Shown piece after piece: positions 1-7,526 of a stretch of 15,220 nt of DNA (within the stretch, counting starts at the first letter, position 1; each line of letters begins with the position of its first letter). A model generated the notes under the pieces. It saw only the letters and a program-made list of their open reading frames with translations, was not told the DNA's origin and did not search any database. The position numbers were made by a program, and so were the translations under genes. The stretch spans positions 1 to 15,220 of the forward strand of contig CABSNF010000052.1 of NCBI GenBank assembly GCA_902478995.1, written 5' to 3'. Source of the DNA: an uncultured Collinsella sp. Lineage in GTDB: Bacteria > Actinomycetota > Coriobacteriia > Coriobacteriales > Coriobacteriaceae.

Positions 1-48
1 TCTACACTTCTAGCTTCGTCGGCAGCGTCAGATGTGTATAAGAGACAG
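1..48. other. Sequencing adapter (Nextera Read 1 side), not genomic
   Basis: Bases 30-48 are the 19-base Tn5 mosaic end AGATGTGTATAAGAGACAG, preceded at 16-29 by TCGTCGGCAGCGTC, the Nextera Read 1 adapter stem. Bases 1-7 match the end of the P5 primer (TCTACAC). Bases 8-15, TTCTAGCT, lie exactly where the i5 index belongs and match the Nextera XT index I remember as S515. Genomic sequence begins at 49. Any reading frame running into this block gains the false residues MYKRQ (rightward) or SLIHI (leftward). Confidence 0.98.
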
Positions 49-1278
49 GTCGACGAGCGCGCCGATGTCTTTGCCCTCGCCTGTGTGATCTACGAGGGCC
101 TGTGCGGCAGCGCTCCCTTTATGGCGGCCACGCCCGCCGACTCGCTCGGCCGCATCATCGGCGGCGCCACCTATCCCAGCGAGCTGATACCACACTTTCC
201 CCCGGGAGCCGAGGCCGCGCTCATGAGCGCGCTCTCCCCCATGCCGCAGGACCGCCCCAACAGCATCGAGGCATTTTGCGACCAGCTCCTTGCCGGTCTG
301 GGCAGCGTGCGCGAAGGCCGTCGCAGCCTGGAGCAAATGGTTGGCGAACTTTCGGATGACGAGCAGGAGCTCGACGATATCGAGCCGTCGCACTACGAGG
401 ACGACGCCATCGAGGTCGACCCCGCACTCGGCTGGGCGGGCACGCGCTGGAGCCATGCGCGCGACTACACCATGCGCACTATCTCGGCGCTAACGTGCGG
501 CACCTTTAGCTTTTTGCTGATGCAAACGGCCGGGGTCGCGGCGCTTCCCGGCCTGGTCATTGCGGCCATCGCGATCGGAGCGGCGGCTGGCCTGGCCCCC
601 CAGATCGGCTCGGCCATCTCGGCTGTGGGCTTTTTGGTGCTCATGGCCAACGCCACCATGCAGGCGCAGGGCATCCTGTCGATGCTGCCCGTCGCGGTGA
701 TCTTTGCCGCCGCCATGTCCGGTTGGTGGATCGCCTGGGGTCGCACCGAGGCTGCCACGAGCGCCGCGCTCACCTGTGCACTCGCGCTTGGCTGTCTGAC
801 CGGCAATACCTTCCTGGCAGCTGGGGTCACCGCCGGCGTCGCGTCATTTTGGCTCGGCCCGGCAAGCGCCGCCGCGGCAACGGGCATGGGCACGCTTTTT
901 GCCCGTCTGGCCACGGTCGCGCTTTCAGCCGGAGGCGTGCTGGGGCTCGGTAACGTTGCCGCAGCGCTGGGAGACCCACTCCTTTGGGCTGCCTTTGGGC
1001 TGGCCGCGGCAACTGCCGCGGCGTCATCTGCGCTGCTCAATGCCCATGCCAAGCGTGCCGATCAGGACTCAAACCTTGCCGCAATCGCCGCCATCGCTGT
1101 CACCGGCATCGGCTGCGCAGCGGCGTCCTGTCTTGCACACCATATGGAAATTGCCAGCCTTGCAGCCGCGGTCATCGCCAAGGCGGCGGTTGCGGGAACC
1201 CTATCCTCTATAATCGTTGGGATATGCCTATATTTGCTCGGATACCAAAGAACCTATACGGAGAGTGATCTTTCGTGA
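49..1278 (+). CDS. Ser/Thr protein kinase C-lobe fused to a polytopic membrane domain, 5' truncated
   Basis: Only the last 409 residues are present; the start lies beyond the contig. Residues 1-85 match the end of a Hanks-type kinase domain: DERADVFALACVIYE corresponds to the subdomain IX region (Asp followed by the F helix), and QDRP near residue 70 supplies the conserved subdomain XI arginine. An acidic juxtamembrane stretch rich in Asp and Glu follows (about 100-125). From about 146 to 400 there is a run of roughly eight to ten hydrophobic Ala/Gly/Leu-rich segments, so the kinase is anchored by a polytopic domain rather than one helix. The ATP loop, HRD and DFG motifs are outside the window, so activity cannot be judged. 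The stop overlaps the fhaA start by 4 bases (GTGA), so the two are probably co-translated. It sits upstream of fhaA, where the mycobacterial cluster has no kinase. The five residues before V1 are adapter. Confidence 0.85.
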   Translation, partial: VDERADVFALACVIYEGLCGSAPFMAATPADSLGRIIGGATYPSELIPHFPPGAEAALMSALSPMPQDRPNSIEAFCDQLLAGLGSVREGRRSLEQMVGELSDDEQELDDIEPSHYEDDAIEVDPALGWAGTRWSHARDYTMRTISALTCGTFSFLLMQTAGVAALPGLVIAAIAIGAAAGLAPQIGSAISAVGFLVLMANATMQAQGILSMLPVAVIFAAAMSGWWIAWGRTEAATSAALTCALALGCLTGNTFLAAGVTAGVASFWLGPASAAAATGMGTLFARLATVALSAGGVLGLGNVAAALGDPLLWAAFGLAAATAAASSALLNAHAKRADQDSNLAAIAAIAVTGIGCAAASCLAHHMEIASLAAAVIAKAAVAGTLSSIIVGICLYLLGYQRTYTESDLS

Positions 1279-2288
1279 ACTTCCTGAACATCTTCGAGGA
1301 CCACGTGGCCGGCATCTTCGGTGCCACCCGTGCCCCGTTCTCCTTTAAGAAGCTTGCCAAGCAGGCCGCTCGCGACATGGAGGATCAGACTCTGGTGATC
1401 AACGGCGTCAACACGGCGCCGGCACTCTATACCATCCTTATCGCCGCCGACGACGATCCCATGCTCGCCCCGTTCTACCCCGAGCTTTCGCGCGAGGTCC
1501 GCGAGTTTGTGAAGGCGCAGGCCGAAAAGCGCCGCTATGTGTTTGTCGGCGAGCCCCTCGTGCGCTTTATGATCGATCCGCAGCTGCGCGCCGGCAAGTT
1601 CTCGGTCTTTGCCGAGAACGTCGATGCCCCCACGCTCGGCCGCCTGTACGAAGAAGAGCGCGCCTATCAAAACGGCCTGGGCCAGAACAACTCCGCGGCA
1701 AGCCGTGCCGCCAGCGCCCCGCGCGCCGGCCAGCAGCAGTTTGCTGCCCCGCAACAGCAGCGCCCCGCCGCCATGCCCCAGCAGCAGCCGACGCCTCGCG
1801 CCGCCGCTCCCGACCCGCTTGCCGTGGCAGACCCCTTCGCGCCTAGCGTCCCCGACCCCGCCGCCGCACCCATCCCGGTGCCTCAGACCGTCTCGCGCGA
1901 CGCGCTTGCCGGCATGGGTGGAGCCGCCGCGACCGGTGCCGCCGTGGGCCTAGGCGCCGCAGCCGGCATCGCCTCCAACATGGCGAGCACTCGCGCCCCG
2001 CAGCGCCCGCTCGCCCAGCTCGTCGACGTCGTGAGCGGCGAGAGCCATAGCATCACCTCCGCACAGGTGACCATCGGTCGCGAGCGCTCAGTTTCCGACA
2101 TTGCCCTGCGCGACCCCAACGTGTCGCGCCGCCACGCCCAGCTCACCTTTACGGGCTCGGATTGGTCGATCGAGGACCTCAATTCCACCAACGGCACGCT
2201 CGTCAACAACCGCCGCATTACGCGCTGCCCGCTGCGCAACGGCGATCTGCTGACGTTTGGCCTGAGCACCTTTGAATTTAGGGGATAG
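1275..2288 (+). CDS. fhaA: FhaA-like protein (DUF3662 N-domain plus C-terminal FHA domain)
   Basis: This is a 337-residue cytoplasmic phosphothreonine reader. Residues 1-135 resemble the FhaA N-terminal domain (DUF3662), which opens with a short amphipathic N-terminus. Residues 136-245 form a low-complexity Gln/Pro/Ala linker. Residues 257-336 are an FHA domain with the expected motifs GRE (268-270), SRRH (284-287) and NSTNGT (303-308), the loops that contact phosphothreonine. The start is the GTG at 1275 inside the upstream stop codon; GGAGAG at 1260-1265 is a well-spaced ribosome site. In mycobacteria FhaA works with PknA/PknB targets and the lipid II flippase MviN in wall synthesis. The same role is inferred here from domain order and neighbours (fhaB, pstP, rodA/pbpA, pknB). 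Confidence 0.9.
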   Translation: MNFLNIFEDHVAGIFGATRAPFSFKKLAKQAARDMEDQTLVINGVNTAPALYTILIAADDDPMLAPFYPELSREVREFVKAQAEKRRYVFVGEPLVRFMIDPQLRAGKFSVFAENVDAPTLGRLYEEERAYQNGLGQNNSAASRAASAPRAGQQQFAAPQQQRPAAMPQQQPTPRAAAPDPLAVADPFAPSVPDPAAAPIPVPQTVSRDALAGMGGAAATGAAVGLGAAAGIASNMASTRAPQRPLAQLVDVVSGESHSITSAQVTIGRERSVSDIALRDPNVSRRHAQLTFTGSDWSIEDLNSTNGTLVNNRRITRCPLRNGDLLTFGLSTFEFRG

Positions 2289-2294
2289 TCGCTT

Positions 2295-2711
2295 ATGAAC
2301 ATCGATATCGTCCTTTTTGCAGGCCGCATCGTCCTGGTCGCCCTGCTCTATATCTTCTTGTTCGCCGTCATGAAGACAGGCGTGGGACTTGTGCGTGGAC
2401 AGCGCCGCGACTCGGCTATCTGGACGATCGATGTGGACAAGGGTCCGCGCGGTATCCGCGGCATCCACGTAGACATGCTCGGCCCCGTCATCGTCGGTCG
2501 CTCGCCGTCTTCGGACATCTGCATCAACGAACCGTTCGTCTCGGCCTCGCATGCGCGCTTTTCGCTGCAGGGCCCGGCGCTCATCATCGAGGACCTCAAC
2601 TCGCTTAACGGCACGCTCGTCAACGGCCGCCAGCTCGTGGAGCCCGCGACGCTGCGTGAGGGCGACGAAGTCCAGATTGGCGACGTGGTCATGAAGGTGA
2701 ACCGTCGATGA
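2295..2711 (+). CDS. fhaB: FhaB-like membrane-anchored FHA protein
   Basis: A 138-residue protein with one N-terminal membrane helix (about 5-27, LFAGRIVLVALLYIFLFAVM) and a cytoplasmic FHA domain at about 55-137. The FHA signature is complete: GRS (68-70), SASH (83-86) and NSLNGT (102-107). Size and layout match actinobacterial FhaB (FipA), a small reader of Ser/Thr kinase marks linked to division and wall growth. It begins 6 bases after the fhaA stop, behind AGGGGA at 2279-2284, and its stop overlaps the pstP start by 4 bases (ATGA). Translation of the two is therefore likely coupled. I see no promoter of its own. Confidence 0.9.
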   Translation: MNIDIVLFAGRIVLVALLYIFLFAVMKTGVGLVRGQRRDSAIWTIDVDKGPRGIRGIHVDMLGPVIVGRSPSSDICINEPFVSASHARFSLQGPALIIEDLNSLNGTLVNGRQLVEPATLREGDEVQIGDVVMKVNRR

Positions 2712-4507
2712 TCGACGAGGAGAACAAGTCCGCAACTATGACCGAGGCACCGGCCGCCGCCACAGCTGCGCCGGCCCACGCCGCTCCGGCGGGCTCCGCA
2801 CCCGTGGAGCCCGAGGACACCGTGTTCTCCCTGCCTCTTTCGCATGTAACGCATGATATTTCGGATCTCGCCGATAACGAGGACGGAGAGGATGCCGTAG
2901 CGGCGCCCATCGGCGCACATGCTGCGGAACAGCCCACAGCGCCCGAAGCAACCCCGGCGCCGGCTCACTTTGCAGAGCCCGTCGCCGCGGCAATCAACGA
3001 GAGCGCTGCGGTGTTTGCGGCACCCGAGCCCGCCGCGCCGGCGTTTCCCATAGCCCCGGCATCCGAGGTTGCGCCCGCGTCTACGCCGTCGCCCGAGCCT
3101 ATAGACGTCAGCCCGCAAGACGACGAGTCGACCGCCCGCATGTCCGAGGAGCCCGACTCCCCGGACACCGGCGATTCCGAATCAAACGCCGAGACCGACA
3201 CCGTCTCTCCCGGTGACACCGCCGAAATCGACGTTGCCGCCGTTGAGGCCAAGCTCAAAGACCCCGGCTCGACCATGAGCTTTGAACCCCTGACCGAGGA
3301 GCGCATCGAGACCGACTCGACCTATGATGCCGGTACCACCACGCAACTCATGTGGGGCGCCCGCTCCGACGTTGGCTGCGTGCGCCCGCACAATGAGGAT
3401 TCCTACCTGGTGCAGTCGCCGCTCTTTTGCGTATGCGACGGCATGGGCGGTCACGCCGCCGGCGAGGTAGCCTCTTCCATCGCCGTCGAGACTATTGCCA
3501 AGACGGCCCCGCAGTCCGCCGACGCAGCGCGCCTGGCCGCAGCCGTCGAGGCAGCCAACGCCGCCGTAATCGAGGCGGCCCTGAACGGCCTGGGCAAGCC
3601 CGGCATGGGCTGCACAGCCACCTGCGCCTATATCGAAAACGACACGCTCGCCATCGCCCACGTGGGCGACTCTCGCGCCTACCTGCTCCACGAGGGCACG
3701 CTCATCCGCGTGACCCGCGACCACTCCTACGTGGAGGAGCTCGTGGACGCTGGCGAGATCACGGCAGACGAGGCTCGCGTCCACCCCAACCGTTCGGTCA
3801 TCACCCGCGCACTGGGCTCGGACCCCGCCATGTATGCCGACCACTTCACTCTGCATATCGAGGAAGGCGACCGCCTGATCCTGTGCTCCGACGGCCTCTC
3901 GAGCATGATTCCCGATAGCGATATCGAGAACATCGCCACGCAGTCCTCAACCGCGCAAATCTGCGTCGACAACCTAGTGGACGCGGCGCTTGCTGCCGGC
4001 GGCCACGACAACGTGACCGTAGTAGTCGTTGACCTGGTTGACGATGGCGTTATGCGCGAGGCGCAGCGCGTGCGTCGCCGCAACGTTACTATCGCCGCCA
4101 TTCTGGCCCTCGTCTTTGTGCTGGCAGCTGGCATCTGGGCCTACACGGGTGTCACCGGCTCGTACTACCTGGGTACCTACCAGGGCAATGTCGCCGTCTG
4201 GCGCGGCCTGCCCGGCAAGCCGCTCGGACTCAAGCTCCACTGGCTCGAAAGCGAAACCAGCATCAAGCTATCCGACCTGCCCGAAGACACGCAAAACCGC
4301 CTCAAGGCGGGCATTCCGCAAACAAGTGTCGACGATGCGCAGGACACGATATCCAAGTACCGCCACCAGATCGACGAGGAGCAGACCCGCCAGGTGATCG
4401 ACGCGCAAACGATTCGCGACAACACCAATCAGGGATCGACCTCCGAATCAGATTCCGAGAAAACCGCCGAACAGTCCGCCGAGGCCGAAGCCTCCGATAA
4501 GAATTAG
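2708..4507 (+). CDS. pstP: PP2C-family Ser/Thr phosphatase, membrane-anchored (PstP-like)
   Basis: A 599-residue phosphatase that should reverse the phosphorylation made by the cluster's kinases. The PP2C catalytic domain spans about 215-445. Visible metal-site motifs are NED (229-231), CDGMGGH (243-249), SDG (394-396) and GGHDN (431-435). A single membrane helix at about 460-481 leaves residues 482-599 outside the cell, ending in a Ser/Glu-rich tail. The unusual part is residues 1-214, an Ala/Pro/Glu-rich acidic extension absent from mycobacterial PstP, which starts directly with the catalytic domain. The ATG at 2708 overlaps the fhaB stop and has AAGGTGA at 2694-2700, so this start is favoured over ATG 2738. 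In that case the extension is translated. Confidence 0.93.
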   Translation: MIDEENKSATMTEAPAAATAAPAHAAPAGSAPVEPEDTVFSLPLSHVTHDISDLADNEDGEDAVAAPIGAHAAEQPTAPEATPAPAHFAEPVAAAINESAAVFAAPEPAAPAFPIAPASEVAPASTPSPEPIDVSPQDDESTARMSEEPDSPDTGDSESNAETDTVSPGDTAEIDVAAVEAKLKDPGSTMSFEPLTEERIETDSTYDAGTTTQLMWGARSDVGCVRPHNEDSYLVQSPLFCVCDGMGGHAAGEVASSIAVETIAKTAPQSADAARLAAAVEAANAAVIEAALNGLGKPGMGCTATCAYIENDTLAIAHVGDSRAYLLHEGTLIRVTRDHSYVEELVDAGEITADEARVHPNRSVITRALGSDPAMYADHFTLHIEEGDRLILCSDGLSSMIPDSDIENIATQSSTAQICVDNLVDAALAAGGHDNVTVVVVDLVDDGVMREAQRVRRRNVTIAAILALVFVLAAGIWAYTGVTGSYYLGTYQGNVAVWRGLPGKPLGLKLHWLESETSIKLSDLPEDTQNRLKAGIPQTSVDDAQDTISKYRHQIDEEQTRQVIDAQTIRDNTNQGSTSESDSEKTAEQSAEAEASDKN

Positions 4508-4515
4508 AAAGGGAG
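4508..4515 (+). promoter_or_regulatory. Ribosome binding site that sets the rodA-pbpA start
   Basis: AAAGGGAG at 4508-4515 lies 8 bases before ATG 4524. A GTG in the same frame at 4515 overlaps this site and has no site of its own, so ATG 4524 is the better start and the longer reading (adding M-P-L) is rejected. Confidence 0.7.
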
Positions 4516-4523
4516 TGCCGCTT

Positions 4524-7394
4524 ATGAGTCGCCGCAACACCGAGCTGCTCTTGCTCATCGCCTCGGCGTTCCCCGTCATCCTGCTGTATGCGATGTACGT
4601 CCTCACCGCGGGCGCTGCCATCTCCTTTGAGACGCTCGCCGTACCGATCGGCCTCTTTGCCGCCTTCGCCGCGGCACATATCGCCGTGCGCATCTTGGCG
4701 CCCGGCGCCGATCCCGCCATCCTACCCATCGTATTTATACTTTCGGGCATCGGCATCACGTTCGTGACGCGTCTCGCCCCCGCTCTCGCCATCTCACAGC
4801 TCATCATCCTGTTTGTCTCGGTGGCCCTGATGGTGGGAACGCTTGCACTGGTCAAAAACCTCGACGTGGTCATGCGCTACAAGTACACCTTTGGCATTAT
4901 CGGCATCATCCTGCTGATGCTGCCCATCTTTATCGGCACCACGATCTCGGGCTCCAAGCTGTGGATTCGCATCGCGGGCTTTACCATCCAGCCTGGCGAG
5001 TTCGCCAAGGTCTTTATCGTGCTGTTCCTGGCCGGCTACTTGGCCGAGAACCGCGAGCTGCTCTCCATCTCCAACCGCAAGATCCTGGGCTTTAAGATCC
5101 CTCGTCTGCGACTGCTGCTGCCGCTGTTTGCCGTGTGGGGTGTGTGCCTGCTCGTCGTCGTCTTCGAACGCGACCTGGGTTCGGCCGTGCTGTTCTACAC
5201 CATCTTCTTGCTGATGCTCTACGTTGCCACGGGGCGCTTTTCGTATGTCGTCATCGGCCTTGCGCTCTTAGCTGTCGGAGCCGTGGGCGCCTACAAGTTC
5301 CTATCGCACGTTCAGGTGCGTTTCCAGGTTTGGGTCGATCCGTTTAAGGACGCCCAGGGCCAGGGCTACCAGATCGTCCAGTCGCTCTTCTCGCTTGCCG
5401 ATGGCGGTCTGGTCGGTGTTGGCATCGGCAACGGCATGGCCAACAACATCCCTGTCGTCGAGTCCGACTTTATCTTCTCGGCTATCGGCGAGGAGATGGG
5501 CCTTTTGGGCGGCGGCGCCGTGCTCATCCTGTTTATGCTCTTTGCCGTGCGTGGCCTCACCACAGCTGCCCGCGCTAAATCCGACCTCGCCGCCTTTAGC
5601 GCCACGGGTCTTACGGCAGCCATCAGCTTCCAGGCCTTTTTGATCGTGGGCGGCGTCACCCGCCTGATCCCGCTGACCGGCGTCACCCTGCCCTTTATGA
5701 GCCAGGGCGGCTCCTCGCTGCTGGCGAGCTTTATCATCGTCGCGCTCCTGCTGCGCGCCGGTGACGAGGCTACCGGACGCGAGGCCGAGCTTACCGGCAC
5801 CGGCACCATGGCCGCCATCACCGATGATCAGGTCGCATCTGCCGCCGCCCCGACGGGCACGCGCTTTGCCACCTCGTCTTCCTACGGCAGCGGCAGCCAT
5901 TCCGTCGGCTCGCGCATGCGACGTCGCCTGCTCGACACGCCTGAATCCGGTGTGCTCGGCCGCGTTGCGCTCGCCAACCGTCTAACCCGCGCGGTGCTCG
6001 CCTTTACGGCGCTGTTCGCCATCCTTATCGGCAACCTCACCTATGTCCAGGTCATTAAGGCCAAGGACTATCAGGACATGCCGACCAACAACCACACCAT
6101 CGCCCGCTCCAAGTACATCCAGCGCGGCTCCATCATCACGTCCGACGGCGTGACGCTGGCCGAGTCGCTGCAGCAGGAGGACGGCACCTACGTACGCTCC
6201 TACCCCAACGGTAACCTGGCAGCGCACGTGGTTGGCTACGTGAGCCAGCAGTATGGCACCACCGCCATCGAGAGCGTCATGAACGACACGCTCACCGGTT
6301 CTAAGGACTACTCCAGCTGGAACAATGCCATCGCGTCGCTCGCAGGCCAGGCCCAGCCGGGCAACACCGCCAAGCTCACCATCGACTCGCGCATCCAGAC
6401 GGCTGCTGAGCAGGCGCTCAAGGGCTTTAAGGGCGCTGTAGTGGTCATCGACCCGCGTACCGGCGCGGTGCTCGCATGTGCCAGCTCGCCCACCTACGAC
6501 AACACCAACATCGATGCCCTGCTGCAGACGGGTGGCGGCGAGGACGGCTCCATGTACAATCGCGCCATGGACGCGCTGTACACGCCGGGCTCCACGTTTA
6601 AGGTCGTTACGCTTTCCGCGGCACTCGAGACCGGTACCGCCAGCCTTACCAGCACCTACCAGGCGCCCGGCTCCATGGACATCGGCAACGCACCGGTCAC
6701 CAACTATGCCAACGAGAGCTACGGCACCATCAGCCTACAGCAGGCCTTTGCCGTGTCCTCCAACGTCGTCTTCGGCCAGGTGGCAAACGAAGTTGGCGCA
6801 AACACGCTCGTGCAGTTTGCCAACGCCTTTGGCTACGGCCAAAAGCTCGGCCAGGACCTGACCTCCGCGGCCTCCATCATGGCCGACCCGTCGCTCATGA
6901 CCGAGTGGGAGACCGCCTGGGCCGGCGCCGGCCAGCCTGTCGGCATGGACCATACGCCCGGCCCGCAGACCACCGTCATGCAAAACGCCGTGATTGCCGC
7001 CGCCATCGCTAACAGCGGCGTGGTCATGGACCCGTACTTTGTAGCCCAGGTACTCGCCCCGGACGGAACCGTGGTCAAGACCACGCAGTCCCGCTCGCTG
7101 GGTCAGGCCGTCAGCTCCGCCACGGCCGACCAGGTCAAGCAGGCCATGCTTGCCGTCGTCCAGTCCGGCACCGGCACCGATGCCCAGATTCCGGGCGTCA
7201 AGGTCGCCGGCAAGACCGGCTCAGCCGAGACCGGCGGCACCAACGTCAACTCGATGTTCGTTGGCTTTGCACCTTACGATTCACCCACGGTCGCCATCTC
7301 GGTGGCCTTGGAGGATTTCGACAAGCATGACGTCAAGGCCGCCAAGATCGCCGGTATCGTCCTGACCGCGGCGCTTGTCGCACAGGGAGCGTGA
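4524..7394 (+). CDS. rodA-pbpA: RodA/FtsW (SEDS) glycosyltransferase fused to class B penicillin-binding protein
   Basis: A 956-residue bifunctional wall synthase: one chain would polymerise lipid II and cross-link the glycan. Residues 1 to about 412 are a polytopic SEDS domain. FERDLG near residue 217 is the conserved SEDS aspartate region, and PFMSQGGSS at about 390-398 is typical of the family. Residues 415-485 form a Ser/Gly/Arg-rich linker. A second anchor helix (about 490-510) begins the PBP half: a dimerisation domain starting at RGSIITSDG (about 534-542), then the transpeptidase with S690-T-F-K, S745-S-N and K897-T-G. All three penicillin-binding motifs are intact. In mycobacteria rodA and pbpA are separate neighbours. 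SEDS proteins end and class B PBPs begin in the cytoplasm, so a cytoplasmic linker fits the topology. GC-rich codon use is continuous through the junction, with no sign of an assembly fault. Confidence 0.95.
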   Translation: MSRRNTELLLLIASAFPVILLYAMYVLTAGAAISFETLAVPIGLFAAFAAAHIAVRILAPGADPAILPIVFILSGIGITFVTRLAPALAISQLIILFVSVALMVGTLALVKNLDVVMRYKYTFGIIGIILLMLPIFIGTTISGSKLWIRIAGFTIQPGEFAKVFIVLFLAGYLAENRELLSISNRKILGFKIPRLRLLLPLFAVWGVCLLVVVFERDLGSAVLFYTIFLLMLYVATGRFSYVVIGLALLAVGAVGAYKFLSHVQVRFQVWVDPFKDAQGQGYQIVQSLFSLADGGLVGVGIGNGMANNIPVVESDFIFSAIGEEMGLLGGGAVLILFMLFAVRGLTTAARAKSDLAAFSATGLTAAISFQAFLIVGGVTRLIPLTGVTLPFMSQGGSSLLASFIIVALLLRAGDEATGREAELTGTGTMAAITDDQVASAAAPTGTRFATSSSYGSGSHSVGSRMRRRLLDTPESGVLGRVALANRLTRAVLAFTALFAILIGNLTYVQVIKAKDYQDMPTNNHTIARSKYIQRGSIITSDGVTLAESLQQEDGTYVRSYPNGNLAAHVVGYVSQQYGTTAIESVMNDTLTGSKDYSSWNNAIASLAGQAQPGNTAKLTIDSRIQTAAEQALKGFKGAVVVIDPRTGAVLACASSPTYDNTNIDALLQTGGGEDGSMYNRAMDALYTPGSTFKVVTLSAALETGTASLTSTYQAPGSMDIGNAPVTNYANESYGTISLQQAFAVSSNVVFGQVANEVGANTLVQFANAFGYGQKLGQDLTSAASIMADPSLMTEWETAWAGAGQPVGMDHTPGPQTTVMQNAVIAAAIANSGVVMDPYFVAQVLAPDGTVVKTTQSRSLGQAVSSATADQVKQAMLAVVQSGTGTDAQIPGVKVAGKTGSAETGGTNVNSMFVGFAPYDSPTVAISVALEDFDKHDVKAAKIAGIVLTAALVAQGA

Positions 7395-7444
7395 TGCCCA
7401 TGATCGAATCGGACACCCGAGGCGCGCCGCGGCCTAAGAGTTAG
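7394..7444 (+). CDS. Possible 16-residue peptide overlapping the rodA-pbpA stop
   Basis: The ATG at 7394 shares a base with the TGA of rodA-pbpA (TGATG) and opens a 16-codon frame (MPMIESDTRGAPRPKS) ending in TAG at 7442. The overlap would allow translational coupling. It has no recognisable similarity and may be chance. It could also be a leader peptide, or the relic of a gene such as pknA, which stands at this place in mycobacteria. Confidence 0.2.
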   Translation: MPMIESDTRGAPRPKS

Positions 7445-7526
7445 CGGCAAGGCGCCACGCGGCCCCAGCGGCCATAGTTTTGGTACTACACACATCGTTG
7501 AGCGAATAAGTTAGTTAGGAGCAGGA

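Noticed and set aside
1..48. Start codon at 34 for the first kinase (MYKRQ...)
   Set aside because: These codons are adapter; the gene is truncated, not started here.
4515..4517. GTG start for rodA-pbpA
   Set aside because: It overlaps the ribosome site that serves ATG 4524.
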